DNA of 42,208 nucleotides from Clostridia bacterium (GTDB lineage: Bacteria; UBA6262; WVXT01): positions 1-42,208 of the forward strand of contig WJOT01000059.1 of NCBI GenBank assembly GCA_009619095.1. The letters run 5' to 3'. Below are positions 23,867 to 30,521 of the stretch, in pieces. Position 1 is the first letter of the stretch. Every line of letters begins with the position of its first letter. The notes beneath the pieces were generated by a model. The model was given only the letters and a program-made list of their open reading frames with translations, was not told where the DNA came from and did no database searches. A program made the position numbers and the translations under genes.

Positions 23867-23889
23867 TATAATCTATTTTTTGAACTCAT
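23866..23889 (-). CDS. Possible 7-codon leader peptide (MSSKNRL)
   Basis: ATG at 23889 is preceded by GGGAGAGGGG at good spacing and reads MSSKNRL. It ends in TAG whose last base (23866) is the first base of the terminator stem at 23816-23866. A ribosome at the stop would mask the 5' arm and allow read-through, the geometry of translational attenuation. No amino-acid run points to a charged-tRNA sensor. The call rests only on this geometry. Confidence 0.3.
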   Translation of the reverse strand: MSSKNRL

Positions 23890-23980
23890 GGCCCCTCTCC
23901 CGGTAAAACTAGATAGAAGTCAACCTTTATTTCCCCGGCGCACTATCCTCATCTTTTTCTTCTAAAAAGTTTATATCCAA

Positions 23981-24010
23981 AATATAACATTTGTGTAAAA
24001 AAGTTGTAAA
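23981..24010 (-). promoter_or_regulatory. Promoter of the HD-GYP leader
   Basis: On the minus strand the -35 is TTTACA (24010-24005) and the -10 is TATATT (23986-23981), with an 18-bp spacer. Transcription would start near 23974, giving a 5' UTR of about 204 nt. Besides the terminator, the leader holds GATAG/CTATC and CCGG/CCGG pairings around 23885-23950. Confidence 0.6.
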
Positions 24011-24039
24011 CTTTCTGTAAATTTTCCCTGCACCCACTT

Positions 24040-24071
24040 AAAAATTAACAAAAAATTAACAAAAAATTAAC
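24040..24071. repeat. Three helically phased AAAAATTAAC repeats between divergent promoters
   Basis: AAAAATTAAC (24040-24049) is followed by two AAAAAATTAAC units (24050-24060, 24061-24071) at 11-bp spacing, about one helical turn. They lie between the HD-GYP promoter and the plus-strand -10 at 24104. Phased A-tracts bend DNA; the array could also be an operator for a shared regulator. Confidence 0.6.
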
Positions 24072-24103
24072 ATTTTCTTAACCTATCCATAACATAAGTA
24101 GTT

Positions 24104-24109
24104 TATACT
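24104..24109 (+). promoter_or_regulatory. Possible -10 element of the PorV-like operon
   Basis: TATACT at 24104-24109 is a good -10, but I see no good -35 at 16-18 bp (ACCTAT at 17 bp). Transcription would begin near 24116, just before the structured leader. An activator-dependent promoter is possible given the phased repeats upstream. Confidence 0.35.
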
Positions 24110-24120
24110 TTTAGTGACAG

Positions 24121-24228
24121 ATGACAATGGAGACAGGCAAAGCCATAAGGTCATAACCAAGCTTACCTTGTTCTACCAGTATTCCAGGGGAACATATGGC
24201 TTAATGGGGATAAGCTTGGTTTTTTTTG
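24121..24228 (+). promoter_or_regulatory. Structured leader with terminator and alternative pairing (riboswitch-like)
   Basis: The first hairpin is ATGAC-ATGG...CCAT-GTCAT (24121-24154). It is followed at once by a perfect 11-bp terminator stem AACCAAGCTTA/TAAGCTTGGTT (24155-24165 with 24211-24221) and eight T (24220-24227). The 45-nt terminator loop holds its own TGTTC/GAACA hairpin. An 8-bp alternative pairing, AAGCCATA (24140-24147) with TATGGCTT (24195-24202), crosses the terminator stem: it would be a pseudoknot, or an antiterminator that competes with both hairpins. No known riboswitch class fits fully. It ends 10 bp before the ribosome-binding site of the PorV-like gene. Confidence 0.65.
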
Positions 24229-24250
24229 TTGAAAAATGGAGGTAAGTAAA

Positions 24251-25390
24251 ATGAAAAAACAAAGTTTATTAATGGTATTGTTGATGTGTTTGGTATTTGG
24301 AAGTAGCGTGGTATTTGGAAAAGCAGTGACAGGAGTAGCGATTCTAAACCAGGCAATAGGAGTGAGGCAATTAGGCATGGGAGAAGTAGCCACAGGTCTA
24401 TCAGATGATGCAGCAGCAATGCATTATAACCCAGCAGGTATTGCCACAGTAAGAAACATAGAACTTAATGCAATGTATCATCAGAACATTATTGATACGC
24501 GGAATGAAGCACTAAACCTCATTTATCCATTAAAAGGAGGGCTACTCTTAGGGAACAAAGCAAGTATCGGCCTGGGAGTACTTGCCTATCAAGGAGGAGA
24601 TATTGAGTGGATTCAGTTAAATCCAGATGAAACAATAAAGTCGAGGGAAACATTAAAAGCAGAGAGTGACTATCAGATAGGGCTATGTTACGCTCAGGAG
24701 ATAGCCAGCTTTTCAGGAAATACCTATGTAGGAGTAATGGTAAAGTGGATTCAATCAAAATTAGTGGAGGAATACACAGCAGGGGCATTCGGGATAGATA
24801 TGGGAGTTTTGCATAAGGTAGGAGGGTTTGGCTTAGGAATGGCGCTACAGAACATGGGAACAGGGATGAAGTTCATAGAAGTAGCAGACAGTCTACCATT
24901 TACCATAAGATTAGGAGGAAGTTATGAGAGAAAACTCGGTAAGATAGTAAAGATGGTAGCAGGTGTAGATGGGATAAAGATAAAGAATGATGATATGAGA
25001 TACAACTTGGGAGGGGAATGCTGGATAGCCGATATCTTAGGGATAAGAGCAGGGTATAAGATAAAGGATGAAGATAAGGTAAGTATAGGAGCAAGTATAA
25101 GGTATAAATGGGTGCAGTTGGATTATGGGTATAAGATGATGGATGTATTCAGCAATACCCACCAGGTGGCAATCACATTACGGATGGGCTCTCCTGAGAT
25201 AAGTAAACAAGCAAAAATTAAACAGATGAAGAAGCATTATATGCGAGCGACGACATATTACAAGAAAAGGATGTACAAAGAAGCAATAAGTGAGTGGGAG
25301 AAAGTATTAAAGATAGACCCTAATCATAAACAATCAAAAGAAGCGATAGAGAAAGCAAAGAAGAAGATGGAACAGACGGCAAAGAAATGA
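24251..25390 (+). CDS. PorV/UPF0164-like outer-membrane protein with C-terminal TPR-like helix pair
   Basis: From ATG 24251 (GGAGG eight bases upstream) the product has a signal peptide (MKKQSLLMVLLMCLVFGSSV...). It then shows the PorV/UPF0164 family opening GVRQLGMGEVATGLSDDAAA followed by MHYNPAGIATV, and many alternating strands typical of an FadL/PorV-type barrel up to about residue 315. The last 65 residues form a TPR-like helical hairpin (MYKEAISEWEKVLKIDPNHK). PorV proteins act as shuttle or anchor partners for type IX-secreted substrates in Bacteroidetes; more distant homologues have unknown roles. It leads the plus-strand cluster whose later genes encode proteins with T9SS/FlgD-like C-termini. 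No PorKLMN homologues are in the window. Confidence 0.85.
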   Translation: MKKQSLLMVLLMCLVFGSSVVFGKAVTGVAILNQAIGVRQLGMGEVATGLSDDAAAMHYNPAGIATVRNIELNAMYHQNIIDTRNEALNLIYPLKGGLLLGNKASIGLGVLAYQGGDIEWIQLNPDETIKSRETLKAESDYQIGLCYAQEIASFSGNTYVGVMVKWIQSKLVEEYTAGAFGIDMGVLHKVGGFGLGMALQNMGTGMKFIEVADSLPFTIRLGGSYERKLGKIVKMVAGVDGIKIKNDDMRYNLGGECWIADILGIRAGYKIKDEDKVSIGASIRYKWVQLDYGYKMMDVFSNTHQVAITLRMGSPEISKQAKIKQMKKHYMRATTYYKKRMYKEAISEWEKVLKIDPNHKQSKEAIEKAKKKMEQTAKK

Positions 25391-25403
25391 CAGGAAGGAA
25401 AAG

Positions 25404-25682
25404 ATGAAAACAAAATTACACATAGTTCTTATCATGACCCTAAGCCTGGCATGCCTGACACTACTGCAGGCTGTGTGTCTGGGAGTAGACTATAAGCTCA
25501 GTAATAATGTAAATGTTGCATGGAGGATTGGATATAATACAAAGACCACTGATGTTGGAGGATTAGGTGGGTGTAGTCTTGGTTTAGGTGGTAATTTTAA
25601 AAGGTATAGGGTAGACTATGCCTTTGTCCCCTTTGGCGATTTAGGAGATACACACAGAATATCCATTAGCATCAGTTTTTAA
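25404..25682 (+). CDS. Short PorV-like C-terminal fragment with its own signal peptide
   Basis: The 92-residue product has a signal peptide (MKTKLHIVLIMTLSLACLTL...), then about 65 residues resembling only the last strands of a UPF0164/PorV barrel, ending YAFVPFGDLGDTHRISISIS before the final Phe. The terminal Phe is the usual outer-membrane barrel ending. It could be a genuine small envelope protein or the product of an in-frame deletion that fused a signal peptide to the end of a full-length paralogue. ATG 25404 follows GGAAGGAA and lies 13 bp after the PorV-like stop. No frameshift is visible inside it. Confidence 0.7.
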   Translation: MKTKLHIVLIMTLSLACLTLLQAVCLGVDYKLSNNVNVAWRIGYNTKTTDVGGLGGCSLGLGGNFKRYRVDYAFVPFGDLGDTHRISISISF

Positions 25683-25771
25683 TATGAATCAAAGGGACAG
25701 GCTATCTTTTCGAAAATAATATTGAGTTTTAAATCAAAATTATAATGATATATTTTATAGGGGGTTACTAA

Positions 25772-28195
25772 ATGAAAAGTAGAATTTTAGTTTCTGTAAT
25801 AATTGGTTTTCTGGTTATGGCGTTCAGTTCCACTTTTGCCGTAGATTCGAGTAATGTAGACCTAATCGGCAAACTTGCTGGGGGTGTCCCTGAAGATGTA
25901 TTTGTTCAGGGGGACTATGCTTATGTTGCTGCTTTTGGTATCTTGTCGATACTGGATGTTTCGGACCCACAAAACCCAATACAGGTTTCTTGGTATGATA
26001 GTTCTATTAGAGCTAGTGGAGTCTATGTCTCTGGTAATTATGCTTATGTTGCAGATGCCACCTCTGGATTGAGAATAATAGATATAAGTAATCCCTCAAA
26101 CCCTTTTGAGGTGGGTTATTACGACACCGATGGCGATGATGCCAATGATGTCTATGTATCTGGAGATTATGCCTATGTAGCAATTGGGAATGCTGGCCTG
26201 GTAATAATAGATATAAGTAATCCCTCAAACCCTTCTAAGGCAGGTTCTTTTGATACTCCAGGCAATGCTTACGAAGTCTATGTTTCAAGTAATTATGCCT
26301 TTGTTGCAGATGGTGGGTCTGGTTTGAGGGTAATAGATATAAGCGACCCTTCGAATCCTTCTGAGGAGGGTTTTTATGATACCCTTGGCTATGCTTATGG
26401 AGTCTATGTATCCAGTTATTGTGCCTTTGTTGCAGATGGTGGGTCTGGTTTGAGGGTTATAAATATAAGCAACCCTTCGAATCCTTATGAAGAGGGTTTT
26501 TATGATTCCAATTTTCCCTCTACTCGCGGGGTTTTTGTTTCTGGTGATTACGCATATATAGCTGATTACTGGAATGGCTTAAGGGTAATAGATATAACCG
26601 ATCCCTCAAATCCCTTTCAAGCAGGTTCTCACGATACACCTGGGAAGGCATTAGGGATTTATATTTCCGGAAACTATGCGTATGTCGCTGATTGTTGGCG
26701 TGGTTTAAGAATAGTAGATATAAGTACTCCATCATCTCCAGATGAAGAGGGTTACTATGATACCCCTGGACAGGCTAGTAGAATTTATGTATCTAATCAT
26801 TATGCATATGTAGGTGATATAGACTCTGGCTTAAGGATATTAGATATAAGTGACCCTTCGAATCCTTCTGAGGTCGGTTCTTGTGATACCCCTGGGTTTG
26901 CTTCTGGAGTCTTTATTTCTGGAAACTATGCCTATGTTGCAGATGGTTGGTCTGGCTTAAGGGTAATACATGTAGGCACTCCTTCAAATCCATTTGAGGT
27001 GGGTCATTATGATACTCCTGGGTGGGCTAGTGATGTTTATGTATCAGGAGACTATGCCTATGTTGCAGATGAAGATTCTGGTTTAAGGATAATAGATATA
27101 AGTGATTCCTCAAATCCTTCTGAGGAGGGTTTTTATGATACTCCTGGCCAGGCAGTAGGAGTTTGTGTCTCAGGAGACTATGCCTATGTTGCTGATAGAG
27201 ATTCTGGCTTGAGGATATTAGATATAAGCAATCCTTCAAATCCTTTTGAAGCTGGTTTTTATGATACCCATGGGGATGCTCATGGAGTCTATGTCTATAA
27301 TCAGTATGCATATGTAGCTGATGGAAATTCTGGATTAGGGATAATAGATGTAAGCAATCTTTCATCTATATATGAGGTTAATTATTATGATACAGATGGC
27401 ATTACTTGGGGAGTTTATGTTTCTGGAGATAATGCATATATTGCTGATTACTGGAGTGGTTTAAGGATAATAAACATATATGACCCTTTATCGCTATCTG
27501 AGGTAGGGTATTACGATACCCCTGGGTGGGCTATTGGTGTTTATGTCTCCGGTGATTATGCTTATGTTGCTGATTCTGCGTCTGGATTATGGGTTTTTGA
27601 ATACATAGATTTAATTCCACCTAATCAACCTCCTGTTGCCAATGCTGGGCCGGACCAGACGGTAATTGACGAGGACAACAATGGCGAAGAGCAGGTCACC
27701 CTTGATGGCTCTGCTTCACAAGACCCCGATGGTACAATTGCAAGCTTTGTCTGGAGTGAAGATGGTTTACAGATTGCTACTGGTATAAATCCAACGGTAA
27801 TCCTATCCACTGGAACACATTCAATTACACTCACTGTAACCGATAATGGAGGGTTAAAAGATACTGATAGTGTAACCATTAAAGCGTTAGAAGAAGGTAA
27901 AGGATTCGGAGAACTGCCGACAGGTTGCTACAACAATGTCTTTAATCCTACAAAAGGAGAAAAAGCATTAATTGTAGTAAAACTATCAAAACAAGCTCAT
28001 GTAAGATTAAATCTTTATAATGCAAGAGGCAATAGAATAAGAGAACTCGCAGATGAAGAGAAAGAAGCTGGGACACATAAGTACTACTGGGATGGTAAGA
28101 GTGACAATGGCAATGTAGTTGGCAGTGGGTTATATTTTGTCCATATACAGGCGGGGGATTATAAGAAGACAAAGAAGATTGTTGTGGTGAAATAA
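25772..28195 (+). CDS. Secreted LVIVD-repeat beta-propeller protein with PKD and FlgD/T9SS-like C-terminal domains
   Basis: The 807-residue protein has a signal peptide (about 1-23), then 14 LVIVD-type repeats of 41-43 residues (about 43-612). Their consensus is VYVSGDYAYVADxxSGLRII followed by DISNPSNPxExGxYDTPG. A PKD-like domain follows (about 618-705, PPVANAGPDQTV through SITLTVTDNGG). A 90-residue C-terminal domain of the FlgD-Ig/T9SS type ends GSGLYFVHIQAGDYKKTKKI. The repeats probably form beta propellers that bind partners at the surface. ATG 25772 follows TATAGGGGG. The DNA repeats with a 126-bp period. The C-terminal module is nearly identical to that of the next gene. Confidence 0.9.
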   Translation: MKSRILVSVIIGFLVMAFSSTFAVDSSNVDLIGKLAGGVPEDVFVQGDYAYVAAFGILSILDVSDPQNPIQVSWYDSSIRASGVYVSGNYAYVADATSGLRIIDISNPSNPFEVGYYDTDGDDANDVYVSGDYAYVAIGNAGLVIIDISNPSNPSKAGSFDTPGNAYEVYVSSNYAFVADGGSGLRVIDISDPSNPSEEGFYDTLGYAYGVYVSSYCAFVADGGSGLRVINISNPSNPYEEGFYDSNFPSTRGVFVSGDYAYIADYWNGLRVIDITDPSNPFQAGSHDTPGKALGIYISGNYAYVADCWRGLRIVDISTPSSPDEEGYYDTPGQASRIYVSNHYAYVGDIDSGLRILDISDPSNPSEVGSCDTPGFASGVFISGNYAYVADGWSGLRVIHVGTPSNPFEVGHYDTPGWASDVYVSGDYAYVADEDSGLRIIDISDSSNPSEEGFYDTPGQAVGVCVSGDYAYVADRDSGLRILDISNPSNPFEAGFYDTHGDAHGVYVYNQYAYVADGNSGLGIIDVSNLSSIYEVNYYDTDGITWGVYVSGDNAYIADYWSGLRIINIYDPLSLSEVGYYDTPGWAIGVYVSGDYAYVADSASGLWVFEYIDLIPPNQPPVANAGPDQTVIDEDNNGEEQVTLDGSASQDPDGTIASFVWSEDGLQIATGINPTVILSTGTHSITLTVTDNGGLKDTDSVTIKALEEGKGFGELPTGCYNNVFNPTKGEKALIVVKLSKQAHVRLNLYNARGNRIRELADEEKEAGTHKYYWDGKSDNGNVVGSGLYFVHIQAGDYKKTKKIVVVK
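25898..27600 (+). repeat. 14 tandem copies of a 126-bp coding repeat (LVIVD)
   Basis: Each unit encodes one LVIVD repeat; the final copy is truncated. Recurrent strings such as GATATAAGT, TATGCCTATGTTGCAGAT and GATACTCCTGG recur every 126 bp (occasionally 123 or 129). Units 4 and 5 share long identical stretches, suggesting recent duplication. Copy number could change by recombination without breaking the frame. Confidence 0.9.
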
Positions 28196-28214
28196 AGATT
28201 TGGAGGTGGATAAA

Positions 28215-29351
28215 ATTAAAAAACAGAGATTATTAATGATATTGTTAACGTGTTTGGTATTTGGAACCAGCCTGGCATTTGCCAAAATTGGAGATATACA
28301 GGTAAATGAAGGTGTGACCTTAGAAGTGCCTCTTTCTGCTTATGACCCTGATGGAGATAACTTAAGTTTTTCCTTAAGTAATAATCCTAGCTTTGTTAGT
28401 TTAATTGATAATGGTGATGGCACAGGCTTATTAATTATCAGCCCTGACTTTGATGATGCCGGAACCTATACACAAGTAAGAATCACAGTTACTGATGATG
28501 GCTCACCTCCTTTATCTGACTATGAGGAGATTACCATTACTGTCAATGATGTTTCCCTTACCTATACTATCACCGCCACAGCAGGTCCAGGTGGTTCTAT
28601 TGCCCCCAGTGGCGCAGTTACAGTAAATCATGGAGCTAACCAGACCTTTACCATCATTCCAGATCCAGGATACCATATTGCTGATGTCTTAGTAGATGGT
28701 TCATCTGTGGGAGCAGTACCTACCTATACCTTTACTAATGTCACAGCTGACCATACTATTGAGGCTATATTTGCCCTGGATAACCGTCCTCCAGTACTTG
28801 AGCCAATAGGTGATAAATCAGTCAGAGTTGGTGAGACATTAACTTTCACAGTCAATGCCACAGACCCTGATGAAGACCCGATAACCTATTCAGTCGAGGG
28901 ACTGCCAGGTGGTGCAACATTCGAAAATCAGACATTCACCTGGACACCAGAAGGCAGCGATGTGGGTGAGCATCAGGTAACATTTACTGCAAGTGATGAT
29001 GAAGAACTTTCCCATAGTGAGACAATAATAATCATCACAATAGAGGGATATAAAACAAAGCCAGATAAAACAGAACTTAAATGTTATAACAATGTGTTTA
29101 ATCCAACAAAAGGAGAAAAAGCACTAATCGTAGTGGAACTACCAAACCAAGTTCATGTAAAATTAGGTCTGTATAATGCAAGAGGCAATAGGATAAAAGA
29201 ACTCGCAGATGAAGAAAAGGAACCGGGGACACACAAATATTATTGGGATGGGAAGAACGGTTCAGGCGAGGTCGTTGGCAGTGGATTATACTTTGTTCAT
29301 ATACAGGCGGGAGATTACAAGAAGACAAAGAAGATTGTGGTGGTGAAATAA
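28215..29351 (+). CDS. Secreted multi-Ig protein with FlgD/T9SS-like C-terminal domain; start codon appears to be ATT
   Basis: The product (378 residues from ATT at 28215) has a signal peptide (KIKKQRLLMILLTCLVFGTS...), a cadherin/He-PIG-like domain (about 25-95), a bacterial repeat module (TYTITATAGPGGSIAPSGAV, GYHIADVLVDG, about 103-173) and a second He-PIG-like domain (about 180-270). A C-terminal 90-residue domain is almost identical to the preceding gene's. The leader matches that of the PorV-like gene: GGAGG, 8-nt spacer, then ATT where that gene has ATG, followed by AAAAAACA. In-frame GTG at 28206 overlaps the ribosome-binding site and TTG at 28200 lacks one, so either is a poorer start. 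Confidence 0.85.
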   Translation: MKKQRLLMILLTCLVFGTSLAFAKIGDIQVNEGVTLEVPLSAYDPDGDNLSFSLSNNPSFVSLIDNGDGTGLLIISPDFDDAGTYTQVRITVTDDGSPPLSDYEEITITVNDVSLTYTITATAGPGGSIAPSGAVTVNHGANQTFTIIPDPGYHIADVLVDGSSVGAVPTYTFTNVTADHTIEAIFALDNRPPVLEPIGDKSVRVGETLTFTVNATDPDEDPITYSVEGLPGGATFENQTFTWTPEGSDVGEHQVTFTASDDEELSHSETIIIITIEGYKTKPDKTELKCYNNVFNPTKGEKALIVVELPNQVHVKLGLYNARGNRIKELADEEKEPGTHKYYWDGKNGSGEVVGSGLYFVHIQAGDYKKTKKIVVVK

Positions 29352-29364
29352 TACCTAAAAACAG

Positions 29365-29379
29365 GACTATACTATAGTC
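29365..29379. terminator. Weak palindrome between convergent genes
   Basis: GACTATACTATAGTC is a perfect palindrome at the convergent 3' ends of the multi-Ig gene and the ABC ATPase gene, with TTTT after it on the plus strand. The stem is short and A/T-rich and overlaps the last codons of the ATPase gene, so termination here is only possible. Confidence 0.3.
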
Positions 29380-30470
29380 TTTTCTGTCTTCTTATCAAAA
29401 ACATGAATCTTATCCATATCAAAGACCATTTCTATATCCTGGTTAACTTTTGCTTTATTGTGTGAACCAACGCGGGCAACAAAAATATTCTTGCCAGTGG
29501 TTAAATGTAACAGTATCTCAGCACCCATAGGCTCCACAACCTCTACAGTACTGGAAATTGTGTTATCCCGGGTAGCTCCTGCAGAATAGAGCTTATCATA
29601 AATATCTTCTGGTCGGATACCAAAGGTTACTTCTTTCCCCACATAGGGTTCGAGGGCTTTTCCCATCCTCTTACTGACTTTTACTTCGTAGTTTCCTTCA
29701 TCTATATATATTCCAGCCTCCTTCTTTATTATCCGGCATTCCATAAAGTTCATTGGAGGCGTCCCGATGAACCCGGCCACAAACTTATTTACCGGCTGGT
29801 CATAGAGAGTGATTGGATCTGCCACTTGGTAAATGATACCATCCTTCAGTACTGTAATCTTGTCTCCCATGGTCATAGCCTCGACCTGGTCGTGGGTCAC
29901 GTAGATCATAGTAGCTTGCAGCCGCTTGTGAAGCTTGCTGAGTTCTGTCCTCATCTGAACTCTCATCTTTGCGTCTAAATTACTTAAAGGTTCATCGAAT
30001 AAGAAGACTTTTGGTTTACGAACTATAGCCCTTCCCACTGCTACCCTCTGTCTCTCTCCGCCAGAGAGTGCCTTTGGCCTTCTATTTAGAAGACGCCGGA
30101 TGCCTAAAATCTCTGCCGCTTCTTCTACCCTGTGTTGTATTTCTTTCTTGGGATACTTTCTCAATTTTAGTGCAAAAGCCATATTTTCATAGGCAGTCAT
30201 ATGGGGGTAAAGAGCGTAATTCTGGAAAACCATAGCAATATCCCTGTTTTTAGGAGGGATGTCATTGATCAGTCTATCATCAATATAGATTTCTCCTTCA
30301 GTAACTTCCTCCAGGCCAGCAATCATTCGTAGCGTGGTTGATTTACCACAGCCTGAGGGTCCAACTAAAATGCAGAACTCTCTATCAGCAATTTCCAAAT
30401 TAATATCCTTGGCGCCGATAACACCTCCAGGATATATCTTAGTCGCCTTCCTTAAAACAACTCGCGCCAT
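29367..30470 (-). CDS. ABC transporter ATPase, UgpC/MalK/MsmX type
   Basis: The 367-residue protein has Walker A LVGPSGCGKSTTLRMIAGLE, the Q-loop VFQNYALYPHMTAYENMAF, signature LSGGERQRVAVGRA, Walker B VFLFDEPLSNLDAKMR and H-loop TMIYVTHDQVEAMTMGD. A C-terminal TOBE/OB regulatory region from about 240 (FIGTPPMNF, TFGIRPEDIYD) marks the sugar- and glycerol-phosphate-importer subfamily. No permease or binding protein is nearby; such ATPases can serve several importers (MsmX type), so the substrate is unknown. The frame opens at a TTG at 30491. I chose ATG 30470 (MARVVLRKATKIYPGG) because AGGAGG lies six bases before it. It lies 52 bp after purA. Confidence 0.9.
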   Translation of the reverse strand: MARVVLRKATKIYPGGVIGAKDINLEIADREFCILVGPSGCGKSTTLRMIAGLEEVTEGEIYIDDRLINDIPPKNRDIAMVFQNYALYPHMTAYENMAFALKLRKYPKKEIQHRVEEAAEILGIRRLLNRRPKALSGGERQRVAVGRAIVRKPKVFLFDEPLSNLDAKMRVQMRTELSKLHKRLQATMIYVTHDQVEAMTMGDKITVLKDGIIYQVADPITLYDQPVNKFVAGFIGTPPMNFMECRIIKKEAGIYIDEGNYEVKVSKRMGKALEPYVGKEVTFGIRPEDIYDKLYSAGATRDNTISSTVEVVEPMGAEILLHLTTGKNIFVARVGSHNKAKVNQDIEMVFDMDKIHVFDKKTEKTIV

Positions 30471-30521
30471 TTCCTGCCTCCTGTGAATCAACCCCTACTC
30501 AATAACAATAGTAATTATAAC

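Noticed and set aside
24121-24228. c-di-GMP-I (GEMM) riboswitch
   Set aside because: GGCAAAGCC followed by AAGGTC resembles one strand of the aptamer, and the neighbour is an HD-GYP gene. The P2 hairpin with a GNRA loop and the AGCxGGGUUxCC strand are missing, so I do not name the class.
25898-27600. CRISPR array
   Set aside because: The 126-bp repeats are coding, contiguous and have no spacers; no cas genes are present.
24251-29351. A definite type IX secretion system
   Set aside because: Only a PorV-like protein and cargo-like C-terminal domains are visible. FlgD-Ig domains also occur on proteins not exported by T9SS, and no core T9SS component is here.
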